Source: JACKPD01 sp034003145
GTDB taxonomy: Bacteria > Spirochaetota > Spirochaetia > CADAEX01
Direction: 5' to 3'
Length of the DNA stretch: 22,024 bases
Assembly (NCBI GenBank): GCA_034003145.1
Contig: JAVEZE010000020.1
Coordinates: 1 to 22,024 of the forward strand
The first letter of the stretch is position 1; every line of letters begins with the position of its first letter. The notes under the pieces were generated by a model, which was not told the origin of the DNA, made no database searches, and saw nothing but the letters and a program-made list of their open reading frames with translations. This document shows positions 1 through 9,400 of the stretch, one piece after another. The position numbers and the translations under genes were made by a program.

Positions 1-2
1 TA

Positions 3-659
3 GTTAAAAAAAACACTTTCGCCCCTTACACCAGGGAAAAACAGAGTGAAGAACCCGGCACCCTTTTACGGGAGAAAGCAGTAATTCTCGCTGCTGAGCT
101 TGCAGAAAAGGACTGTGCGATTGTATCAACAACAGGAATGATATCAAGGGAACTTTATGAGTACAGGGAAAATAACGGACTGTCCCATGATCCGGATTTC
201 CTTACAGTAGGCTCGATGGGCCATTCATCGCAGATTGCCTGCGGCATTGCCGCCTCAAATAAAGGGAGAAAAATATACTGTTTTGACGGCGACGGAGCTG
301 TCATAATGCATATGGGAAGTCTTGCGGTTAACGGGATATCAGCCCTTTCCAATTTTATTCATATAGTTTTTAACAACGCGGCGCACGACAGCGTCGGGGG
401 GCAGATGACTGCAGCCGGTAAAATTGACCTCTGCGCTATAGCCAGGGCATGCTGCTATAAAACCGTAATCAGCGCATCAGATGAAAACGAAATAAAAGAG
501 GCGTTTAACACAATCAGAAAAACAGACGGCCCGGCATTTTTTGAAATAAGGGTCAAAAGAGGGGCAAGGAGAAACCTCGGCCGCCCGGCAGTGTCGCCGC
601 AGACACAGAAAAATAATTTTATCAAGTATTTATCAGATGACAAAAAGGAGATTATATGA
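3..659 (+). CDS. ppd: Phosphonopyruvate decarboxylase, C-terminal part (5' end outside window)
   Basis: This thiamine-diphosphate enzyme decarboxylates phosphonopyruvate to phosphonoacetaldehyde, the irreversible step that pulls phosphonate synthesis forward. The frame is open from the left edge, so an internal ATG at 138 is not the start; residues such as APYTREKQSEEPG before it belong to the same protein. The ThDP/Mg motif is visible as GDGAVIMHMGS followed about 28 residues later by the NN of FNNAAHDSVGGQ. It is preceded by TVGSMGHSSQIACGIAAS, typical of the family. The TGA stop overlaps the ATG of the PEP mutase gene (ATGA, 656-659), so the two are probably translationally coupled. Only the C-terminal half to two thirds is present. 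The family assignment is strong because the neighbour makes its substrate. The subunit arrangement cannot be judged from this part. Confidence 0.9.
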   Translation, partial: VKKNTFAPYTREKQSEEPGTLLREKAVILAAELAEKDCAIVSTTGMISRELYEYRENNGLSHDPDFLTVGSMGHSSQIACGIAASNKGRKIYCFDGDGAVIMHMGSLAVNGISALSNFIHIVFNNAAHDSVGGQMTAAGKIDLCAIARACCYKTVISASDENEIKEAFNTIRKTDGPAFFEIRVKRGARRNLGRPAVSPQTQKNNFIKYLSDDKKEII

Positions 660-1966
660 ACGGTAAAAAGACTGTATATGTCGGGATGAGCGCCGACCTT
701 GTACATCCCGGACACCTCAATATTATAAAAGAAGCGGCAAAACTCGGAGAAGTATATATCGGGCTTTTAACAGACAGGGCGATAGCAGGCTACAAAAGGC
801 TGCCTTACCTTGAATTTGAGCAGAGAAGAATCATTATTGAGGAATTAAAGGGAGTCACAGGTGTGATTCCGCAGGAATCACTGGATTACAGGCCCAACCT
901 GGAAAAGCTGAAGCCGGATTTTGTGGTGCACGGCGATGACTGGAAGGAGGGGGTGCAGAGAGAGACCAGGCAGCAGGTAATTGAAACACTTGATAAATGG
1001 GGGGGGACCCTTGTTGAAATACCGTATACACAGGGTATCTCATCGACAAAACTCAACAAGGCGCTGCGTGAAATAGGCACAACACCAGACCTCAGAAGGG
1101 CAAGGCTCCGCAGATTAATAAGCAGTAAACCCTTTGTCAGGATTATTGAAGCACACAACGGCCTTACAGGATGCATTGCTGAAAACCTTAAGGCGGAAGT
1201 AAACGGGGAAATCCGTGAATTCGACGGTATGTGGTCAAGCAGCCTTACCGATTCCACAGCAAAAGGCAAACCTGATATTGAAGCAGTTGATATTTCCTCA
1301 AGGATCGCGAATATCAACGACCTTCTTGAGGTCACCACAAAACCTGTTATTTTCGACGGGGACACAGGCGGCAAACCTGAGCATTTTGTTTATACAGTAC
1401 GTACTCTTGAGCGGCTCGGCGTATCAGCGGTTATTATTGAAGACAAGATAGGACTAAAGAAGAACTCCCTGTTCGGAACAGAAGCCGAGCAGATGCAGGA
1501 TACGGCTGAAAATTTCTGCGCAAAGATAAAAGCGGGAAAACAGGCTCTTGTTACAGACGATTTCATGATTATCGCGCGGATTGAAAGCCTTATTCTCTCC
1601 AAGGGGATGGATGACGCGGTAAAGCGCGCAAAAGCCTATATTAATGCTGGCGCGGACGGGATAATGATACATTCAAGGGAAAAAAAAGCTGATGAAATAC
1701 TTGAATTCTGTTCAGAATACAGCAGGATAGAAGACCATCCTCCCCTTATAGCAGTTCCTACAAGCTACGATACTATTTATGAAAATGAACTTGCTGAAGC
1801 AGGGGTGAATGTAATTATCTACGCGAACCAGCTTATAAGAAGCGCGTACCCGGCAATGGTAAATACCGCAAGGAGCATCCTGGAAAACAGGCGCGCTTTT
1901 GAGGCACGGCCGAACTTGATGCCGATCAAGGATATAATTGAGCTTATTCCTGAGTTTAATATCTGA
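656..1966 (+). CDS. pepM: Cytidylyltransferase-like domain fused to phosphoenolpyruvate mutase
   Basis: The 436-residue protein has two parts. Residues 1-130 are a nucleotidyltransferase fold with the HxGH motif at H17-P-G-H20 and an ISST motif near residue 125, as in CTP-dependent cytidylyltransferases. Residues 150-436 are PEP mutase, which rearranges PEP to phosphonopyruvate. Its hallmark EDKxGxKxNS is EDKIGLKKNS at 262-271, and the metal-binding FDGDTGG lies at 233-239. The start overlaps the ppd stop and has AGGAG five bases upstream (646-650). Known biology: the mutase equilibrium favours PEP, so pairing with the decarboxylase makes sense. Inference: the N-terminal domain may activate aminoethylphosphonate or a related alcohol with CTP for attachment to a lipid or glycan; the substrate cannot be read from sequence. 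The aminotransferase expected in the pathway is not in the window. Confidence 0.93.
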   Translation: MNGKKTVYVGMSADLVHPGHLNIIKEAAKLGEVYIGLLTDRAIAGYKRLPYLEFEQRRIIIEELKGVTGVIPQESLDYRPNLEKLKPDFVVHGDDWKEGVQRETRQQVIETLDKWGGTLVEIPYTQGISSTKLNKALREIGTTPDLRRARLRRLISSKPFVRIIEAHNGLTGCIAENLKAEVNGEIREFDGMWSSSLTDSTAKGKPDIEAVDISSRIANINDLLEVTTKPVIFDGDTGGKPEHFVYTVRTLERLGVSAVIIEDKIGLKKNSLFGTEAEQMQDTAENFCAKIKAGKQALVTDDFMIIARIESLILSKGMDDAVKRAKAYINAGADGIMIHSREKKADEILEFCSEYSRIEDHPPLIAVPTSYDTIYENELAEAGVNVIIYANQLIRSAYPAMVNTARSILENRRAFEARPNLMPIKDIIELIPEFNI

Positions 1967-2001
1967 AAATTCATCATTCCAAACTGCATACAAGATATAA
2001 A

Positions 2002-2032
2002 CCCCGGCATTTTCCGCCGGGGCAGATTTTTC
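2002..2032 (+). terminator. Intrinsic terminator, probably bidirectional, between pepM and sod
   Basis: A perfect 7-bp stem, CCCCGGC (2002-2008) with GCCGGGG (2016-2022), encloses a 7-base loop. A short T-rich run (2027-2032) follows on the + strand, and TTTATATCTT follows on the - strand. It sits between two convergent genes, so it can end both transcripts. The T-tract is modest in each direction. Confidence 0.75.
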
Positions 2033-2044
2033 TACATCCCCATA

Positions 2045-2647
2045 TTACAGTCTGTAATATTCAGAAACCTGCTTCCAGTTGATGATTTTGAAAAAGTTAG
2101 CTATATAATCCGGCCTCCTGTTCTGATAGTTAAGATAATAGGCATGCTCCCATACATCCAGCCCCAGGATAGGGGTATCGCCTTTTGACAGGGGTGAATC
2201 CTGGTTCGGCGTTGAATATACGCTTAGGCTTCTGTCCGGCTTTGTAACAAGCCATGCCCATCCTGATCCGAACCTTGATGCCGCTGTACTGGAAAACAAA
2301 GCCTTGAAAGAATCAAATCCGCCAAGCTCTTTTCTGATAGCATCAGCAAGTTTTCCGTCCGGTTCGCCTCCCCCCCTGCTGTCAAGGATAGTCCAGAAAA
2401 GTGAGTGGTTTGCATGGCCGCCGCCGTTGTTTCTTACCGCTTCCCTGATTGATTCGGGAATGGTGCCGAGGTTTTTTAGCAGGAACTCTATACTTTTTCC
2501 AGCCCATTCTGTCCCTTTTACAGCATTGTTGAGGTTGTTAACATATCCTGCGTGATGTTTATCGTGATGAATCTCCATTGTCTTTGCGTCAATGACAGGT
2601 TCCAGTGAATCAAAGCTATAATTTAGTTTTGGTAATAAAAAATCCAT
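2045..2647 (-). CDS. sodA: Superoxide dismutase, Mn/cambialistic type
   Basis: This 200-residue cytoplasmic enzyme converts superoxide to oxygen and hydrogen peroxide. All four metal ligands are recognisable: H27 in MEIHHDKHH, H81 in GGGHANHSLFW, and D164 and H168 in LDVWEHAYYL. The GGGHANHS context and Gln149 in NQDSPL are features of Mn-type enzymes; Fe-type enzymes usually carry the key glutamine beside the second ligand instead. Metal choice cannot be proven from this, and a cambialistic enzyme is possible. Length is normal for the family. AGGAG on the - strand (2655-2659) lies seven bases before the ATG. The gene appears monocistronic: it has the terminator at 2002-2032 downstream and a 110-base gap upstream. 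An imperfect palindrome at 2661-2683 may be an operator. Confidence 0.95.
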   Translation of the reverse strand: MDFLLPKLNYSFDSLEPVIDAKTMEIHHDKHHAGYVNNLNNAVKGTEWAGKSIEFLLKNLGTIPESIREAVRNNGGGHANHSLFWTILDSRGGGEPDGKLADAIRKELGGFDSFKALFSSTAASRFGSGWAWLVTKPDRSLSVYSTPNQDSPLSKGDTPILGLDVWEHAYYLNYQNRRPDYIANFFKIINWKQVSEYYRL

Positions 2648-2660
2648 ATAAACACTCCTA

Positions 2661-2683
2661 TATAATACTAATATGGTATGATA
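2661..2683. promoter_or_regulatory. Imperfect palindrome upstream of sod, candidate operator
   Basis: The 23-base stretch TATAATAC..GTATGATA has 16 of 23 positions matching its own reverse complement. It lies directly upstream of the sod ribosome-binding site. Position and AT-rich dyad form resemble peroxide or iron regulator boxes, but it matches no consensus exactly. The surrounding DNA is very AT-rich, so chance symmetry is possible. Confidence 0.35.
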
Positions 2684-2757
2684 TAAAAATAATATATATG
2701 GAAATGAAAATCAAATTTTTTACAGGCTGATTCACGACTCAGGAGGTGATGCTCCGG

Positions 2758-3498
2758 CTACGGGGCAGGCGGTTCCTTGGGTGCAGGGTGAAGAAAGACT
2801 ATTCCGTCTGTCTTGTCGTGCTTTAAAAACTGGGGGACAAGGACAAGTTCCTTGTTTGATTTAACCATCAGTTTAAACCTTGCATCAGGAAAAGAGGGGT
2901 CTGTTTCAAACTCATTTTCCTTAACATATCTTAGGTAGTGCCACCCTTCCTCGTTGTAGCGGGATGCTTCATCGTAATCAGGGATATGGATGAGAAACTG
3001 ATAGCTGCCCCGCACTGTTTTGTATTCGTGATATTCTTTTGAGTTTTGCTCAAAGACCCAGTCTCCATAGAGGGGGTCAGTGTCCCGTTTATAATTCCCG
3101 TTAAAGACCCGGTACATTGTAGGGGTTGTAAGAAGCTCTTCCCCATCTTTGAACTTTATAAGATGTTCCCATTTATAGATTTCGGTACTCAGTTCAAGAA
3201 TTTTGAATCCATTTTGATTTTTTGCATAAGGAGTATAAAACTTTTCATCATGGACCTCTTCAAGGTAATAGTTGATCCCTTCCCTCCGTATCTTGAAAAG
3301 CCTTGATCCCTCTTTTTGAATGAAAGGTTTTATCTCAAATATATTATCCTTGTGATGGTATATTTTTTCCCCTTTCCATTTGTTTTCTGCAAGAAAACTG
3401 TATCTGCTGCGGATATTATAATTATCATCAGAAAAAACAAGTGAAGGAAAATAGGTTAAAACAAGCAAAACCAATATTATTTTACCTGAAATTCGCAT
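2758..3498 (-). CDS. Secreted protein of unknown function, coupled to the giant gene
   Basis: The predicted product is 246 residues. The start at 3498 was chosen over an upstream in-frame ATG (3531) because AAGGAG (3504-3509) lies five bases before it and because it begins a clean signal peptide: MRISGK, a hydrophobic run, then a likely cleavage after SLVFS. The mature part is rich in aromatic and charged residues, has no cysteines I could see, and ends in a proline-rich tail (HPAPKEPPAP). I recognise no domain. The first 17 bases overlap the end of the giant gene on the same strand, so translation is probably coupled and the two products may act together. A role as accessory, chaperone or inhibitor of the giant protein is a guess from position only. 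Confidence 0.8.
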   Translation of the reverse strand: MRISGKIILVLLVLTYFPSLVFSDDNYNIRSRYSFLAENKWKGEKIYHHKDNIFEIKPFIQKEGSRLFKIRREGINYYLEEVHDEKFYTPYAKNQNGFKILELSTEIYKWEHLIKFKDGEELLTTPTMYRVFNGNYKRDTDPLYGDWVFEQNSKEYHEYKTVRGSYQFLIHIPDYDEASRYNEEGWHYLRYVKENEFETDPSFPDARFKLMVKSNKELVLVPQFLKHDKTDGIVFLHPAPKEPPAP

Positions 3499-6400
3499 AA
3501 ATACTCCTTGCAGTAAAATTGTTTTCTCCATTAAAGAGAGTTTTTATCTCATCAGCATAAGATTTGCTTTTATAAGCCCTGAAAAAATCAAACCTTTTTA
3601 TCTCATTTCCTCTGTAGATTGTCCTTCCCCCCTTAAGCGGGTTTAACACCTCGATTTCAGATATAACTTTACTTCCCTCTTTATCAATTATAGTCTTGAA
3701 ATCCTTAAGTACCATAAAATGGGTACCTGTAGATATACGGACAGATTCAGGCGAGGTTGAATATTTTCCCTCTTCAAGCATTCTGATAATAGTGTTATCT
3801 GAATAATCCTCTGTTGAGAGGGTTTTGAAGCTGAAACTGTATTTCCCTTCAGTAAGGATACCAAGCGCTTTGCTTGAATCTGTAAGAAGGAGATTACCCT
3901 CTGCAAACTGTTTTTCCTTTTTAAGGATTTCGTTAGCCTCTTTTCCTTCTATTTTATTACCGGTAAGAGTCTGCTGCATGTAAAGGAGGGTATAGAGGTT
4001 GCATCCAGCCTTTGATATTGATTCATTTTTGTAAAGCTTAATTTTATATGCATCTCTTATCTGTTCTTCATTTTGCCACAGAGCAATAAATTTTTCCTTT
4101 CCAAATTCATTTTCCTGCAGTTTGTTAAATTTCAAATACTTCTGATACTGCACCTCAAACCGCTCACCGTTAACCTCACTCTCATCATACCCCAGCGTTG
4201 TTACGCTGTTCTCAGTGCCGCTGTTCTGTTTAAGGCCGAAATCCCTGAAATCGGGAAAATAGTTGTCGCTGTCCCTGTTATAGGCAGATGCGGCATAGGA
4301 GTCAAACAGATAAGCATTCCCGCTCTCAAGCGCAAGATAAAGCAGCTTCACTTCCGCGGCAAGATGGGGATTGCTTTCAGCAAATCCCTTATACTCTCTT
4401 CCGATATCACCTGCCATAAGCGTGTGGGCCAAAACCGCTTTTACAGTCTCATCCATCTGCGCGGCGCTGCCTCTGTTTATCCCGTCCCGGTGAGCCTCAT
4501 GTCCAAGAAGGACAGAAAGCTCAAGTGAGCTGTAAATACCGCTTCCTTTGCTTCTCACCAGAATATCCCTTCCTCCGCGGCTTTCGTTGTAAAGTGTTTT
4601 CGCGCTCCCCTCAATTGTATCATCAAGAAGAAGTTTATCCTTGCCGGAGAGGAAATTTTCATACAAAACAGCTGAAGCCTTATCCTGCCTGTTTGAATAA
4701 AGTGATCTCATGCTTACAGCATTCTCCCTGATATTGTTTTCCCTGGAAGCGTAAATTCGTGCATTCTGATGCCATACATCAAGGCCTTTCACGGAAGCTG
4801 CCAGATTTGAGTCGCTCACATTCTGCCCCTCCATCCCTATATCAAAAAAACTTCCCCCGTCCCCGATCCCAAGTTCAAGAAGGCCGGTATTGCCAAAGCC
4901 GAAATCAGAAGAATTAAGAAGATTGAGAGTTGTCTTTCCGGTAGAGCCATATTCCCAAAGCGATGCGGCAGATGATGCGATTGTGCTGTCAAGTGCTTTC
5001 CCTTTTTTAAGTGAATCACCGTAAAATCCTGTAAGCCCGCTGTCAAGCGCCGCAGATCCCATACTGCTTATATACCCTGCCATAGCCCCTGCTCCGAGAA
5101 TACTGTTTTTACTGTTTTTTCCAAAATCATTTAAGTCAAAGTATAACCCATCTGAATTCAAAGCAAAAGAATTTATTCCTGCTGAAGCAAGGTTTGATCC
5201 GCTGCTCCTTAAGCCGGCTTTTGCGGCTGCAGATATAAAGCTGCTTTCAGTATACGCAGGCCTACCTGCTCCTGCGATAGCAGCTGAGGCTAAACTTGAG
5301 GCACTGCTTTTTCCAAGCCAGAGCAGCCCTTCATCCCACTCTGTAATACCGTTTTTAACATCAAGCGCTGTAAAAACCGCGTCATCTGCCATATTCAGGG
5401 CCAAAGAGGTAAAAAGCCCCGCTCCTCCCGATGCGATACTCATGGCAATCCCTGCTGCGCTTCTTGCGCTTGGTGCGCCGATAAGAGTATCAGATTTACC
5501 ATCATTGTTTTTATCATCATCCCACATCTTCTGGCTGTACCAGGGCTGTTCAATTGCCGCAAGCCCCCTACCCAGCCGCGCCTCGTTTATCAGAAAGAGT
5601 TCATATATCCTTCCATATTCGCCGTACCCTTCTTTCTTTACTTTTTCAGGTTTTTTCTCATTCATCAAAGGGGCATAACCAAGATGGATATAAAAAAGCC
5701 CTTTCAGATTTTTGAATTCCTCATACCGGCTTGAAGCTTTATACCGCTCTTCCATTCTTTTTGTATATTCCAGAAAAGCCTGATCAAATCCTATCCATTT
5801 TTCTGAATCGCCTGATTCTTTTTTCCCGAAAACAAGCTCAGCATACCGTGAAAGATTTTTTCCTGATTTTTCGATTTTGAGCTCTATCTCATGCGCCCCG
5901 GAGGATATTAGCGAATCCCTGCCAAGATCAACTCCAGGATCGAAACCTGGAGCAGAAAAATACCTGTATCCTTCAATTTCCTGCCGTTCGCTCTCTATTC
6001 CGCCTAAAAGTGAAATATCAATAATTGCGCTGCGGGAAAATAAATTGCCTCTCCTGCGGTATCCTTTTCCCTCAAGAGTGTCAGACAACTGTTTCCCGGT
6101 AGATTTATTTGCAGTATCAATATTATTTCTTATAACATCCTCAGTTTCAGTAATTATCTTTGCTGTTTTTAGCGCTGTTATAAGAGCTCCCCTTTTCCTG
6201 ATCTCTTCAGTTATATTTTTCTGGTAATTTTCAATTGCGAAGGCAGTTCCAGTAAACATGCATAGATCAGGCAGACATGAGGAGATTGATATTTTTTCAT
6301 TTTTGCTTTTCGCAGTATGATATTTCGCAGTTTCAGCAAGAGAGCTTAAAAGATCATTATCTGTAATTTCCACTACAATACTGTCAAGATCTACCTCATT

Positions 6401-9400
6401 TGTTCTTAAGTCTGGAATAAGGATAAAATCAGAAGCTGAAATCAGCTCATCAACCCTTAGGCCGGTTTTTTTAGCAAGAGTTTCACCTGCGCCTTTGGCT
6501 GCGGCGCTAGAGAATTCATTTATCCACTCTTTTCTTCCAGAGACAAGAGTACTGTATTTTTTACTCCAGAGCTCTTCCATTCTCAAGGCTGCAGCCGAAT
6601 ATTCTTCCTGCCATCTTTTTCTTTGTCCTGTTAATTCACCAAAACTCTTTTCCCATTCAGATGTGCCGCATCTGTAAAGCTCTCTCATTCTCTCCTGCCA
6701 CTTGCTTTCTCCCTTTTGAATCTGCAGATATTCTGATTCCATTGTTTTTTCTTTCTGCTTAATATAATTTATCATGCATGCGGTTAAAAGATTTACTGCA
6801 GAGCTGTTTCCCGAGGCAAGAAGCCTCTCCTTTCCTGTAAAATCAACAAAAGCAGATTCTTTTACAAACTCATATTCACCTGACGCTCCTTCTTTCATGC
6901 TCCATGAAGGGTTATAATAGAGATCTATATATTCCCTCCTGATATCATCAGCAGAGACACTGTTATCTGCTTTCAAAACACGAAGATTCGCTATTCTCTC
7001 ATCCCTTTGCGACTCAAGAAACAAAGCACGGGCAAAAAGAGATTCATTAAGTTCAGCGATTTTTCTCTCATACTCAAAAACCAGCTGTTCAGCTGCCGCA
7101 TAACAGTTGCTTTTGTGTTTATCATCCATTTCCAGATATAACGCCTCAAGATCTTTTAAAAAGCAACTGCCGGTATTAAGCGGAGCTTTCCCTGCTGCTT
7201 TTTCCATTCCTGCGGCAACTGAACTGAAGGATATAACAGAACCGGTTTCAGTGTCTCTTCCGGTAAGTTCTGCAATCTTCTCTTTACAGGCATCAAGTTT
7301 TTTCTTCTTTTCAAATCCCTCAGCAGCAGAATGAGATATTATTGATCTCTCTTCATTCCCATTAATATCTGCCATATTGTGGCGCATGGTGCTCATTTTG
7401 GATGCAGTTCTCTTGAAAAAATTACTTATGGGATGTTTTTTCTTTATCCTTTTTTCCTCTTTTTTCGATTCATCCCAAAGATAATCATGGGCAATATGGC
7501 CTGCATCCTTGCCAATAAATGATGTATCAAAAGCAATCCTGCCTGAGAGCATCATGGTGCGGAAAAAACAATATGGCAGATAAAAGTTGCGGTCATTTTT
7601 AATGTTTTCAAGAACTGATGCGGCATGAGCATCTGTATAATGTTCAGGATTACAGTCCGCGTATTTCCCCTTTTTCAGTGTACAGTAGTTTTGATCTGAA
7701 TAAACAGCAACATTTACCTTATCCTTGTATTCGCTGTAAAAAGCAATTCCAAAGTTTCTCAGAATTTCAGAACCAGATACACTTCCCCTGTTGAAAACAC
7801 TTTTCATCCATGACCAGGTATCTCTGCTGTAAATACTGTCCGCATCCGGAAGCGCGAAATATCTTTCTGATGCGCTTATAGATGCCGCCTTATCTGCACA
7901 TCCTGTAAAATCAGTAATCTCATGATACCCATCATCAGGGATAACAAACCGGGAGTCAAACCTGAAAAGCTCATTTACTGCGTCTGCTATCTGCGAACAC
8001 AAAATACCTGCTTTTTCCTCGAAAATCATTATATCGCGCCCAAGCTGTGCTGCGCAGGCAGACAGATAGTTAAGAGAGCCAAGTGTTTCACTTTTTTTTT
8101 CAAGAAGAGCGATATAAAAAGGGTCAAAACTTTCCTTATAATCTTTTTTTCTCTCACTATCCATGATACTTTTTACTGTCTCATAAAGATCGCGTGCTCT
8201 CTCATATTCTTCTTTTCTTTTCTGCAGAACAGAGAGCGGATCTGTCTCCGGCAGCTGGTAGGGAGAGAGGGCAAAATCCATAATTTCCTGAGCAAGCTGA
8301 AGCTTTTCCGACGCGTCCCTGTATTCAGTAAAAGCATTATCTGCCTCACTCTTTTTAACCTGGTATGACTGGGCAAGGGAGGTAAAATCAGACAGCGATT
8401 GTTCATAACCGTAAAGAGCCTCATCAAAGATTGATTTTTTCTCTTCAAGCTCTATTTTAAGCAACTCTACATTGTTTTTAAAAGAGGCTGCTGTCTCATT
8501 TTCAAGATTTACCAGTTTATCCTCAAGCGAGGCGAGTTTTGTTAAAACTGCTGCTGCTGATTTTTCAAGAGCCAGTGCAGACTCTCTTTTCTTTTTTTCA
8601 TTTCCTGACCCAGACAGGAGAGCCTCATCCTGAGAAAGGGAGGCAACAGACAAGAGAAGTATTTTTTCAAGACTTGTTTTTTCCCTGTATCCTTCATTGA
8701 TATATTTTGATTTTTCCATGCAGATTTTTGCGGCATTTACCGCACCTGTATCATCAATTTCTTCAGAAACATCAGATACTATCTCAATATTTTTCAATCT
8801 TATTTCAAGCGCAGCCATATTAATCAGAATTTCAACAATATAATCAGGCGCCCCTGCATCAAAAACCAGGTTAAACAGCTCTGTTATATCTTCTTCATCT
8901 TCAAGCCCCGAAGTAAAACAGACTGTACTGCCTATTTCATCATCAGTCTCAATTATCCCCAGGATTTCACGCAACTCCGCTGCCAGCCGGCTCCTCTCAG
9001 AATCAATATAAGCTGATGACAGGGGACGCCAGATTGAAACAGCTTCTCTTTCAGCATCAAGAAGCAATAAATCTCTTGTTGATATTTCGTCACCTGGAAA
9101 ATCTGCGCTGCCGCAGGCCAGCAGAGGGTTTTCAATGTAATCCCCCTGAAGCAATGCGATTGCAGTTTCTTTCCCGCGGACAATACAATCCTCATTAAGC
9201 TTTATTTTTTCCCAATAAAACAAGGCATCTTCGCTTCTTTCTTCCTGAACACAGGATTCCAATGATTTAAAATTATCAGATTCCATATCAATTTTCAAAA
9301 GGGAAAGTTTTATCTTAAGATCACTGATACTTGCAGGATCGCTGAAATCAGGTTCTATCATGTATAGGCTGTCTCTTCTGGCAACAGCAGTTTCAAGATT

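Noticed and set aside
2749..2826. Short + strand frame after an AGGAGG-like sequence
   Set aside because: About 25 codons, antisense to the end of the secreted-protein gene, with no recognisable product; the ribosome-like match is probably chance.
4073..4528. Long open frames opposite the giant gene (also 7922-8368 and 11161-11493 in other frames)
   Set aside because: They overlap a continuous 2713-codon gene, have no family features, and their composition is that of an antisense or shifted shadow.
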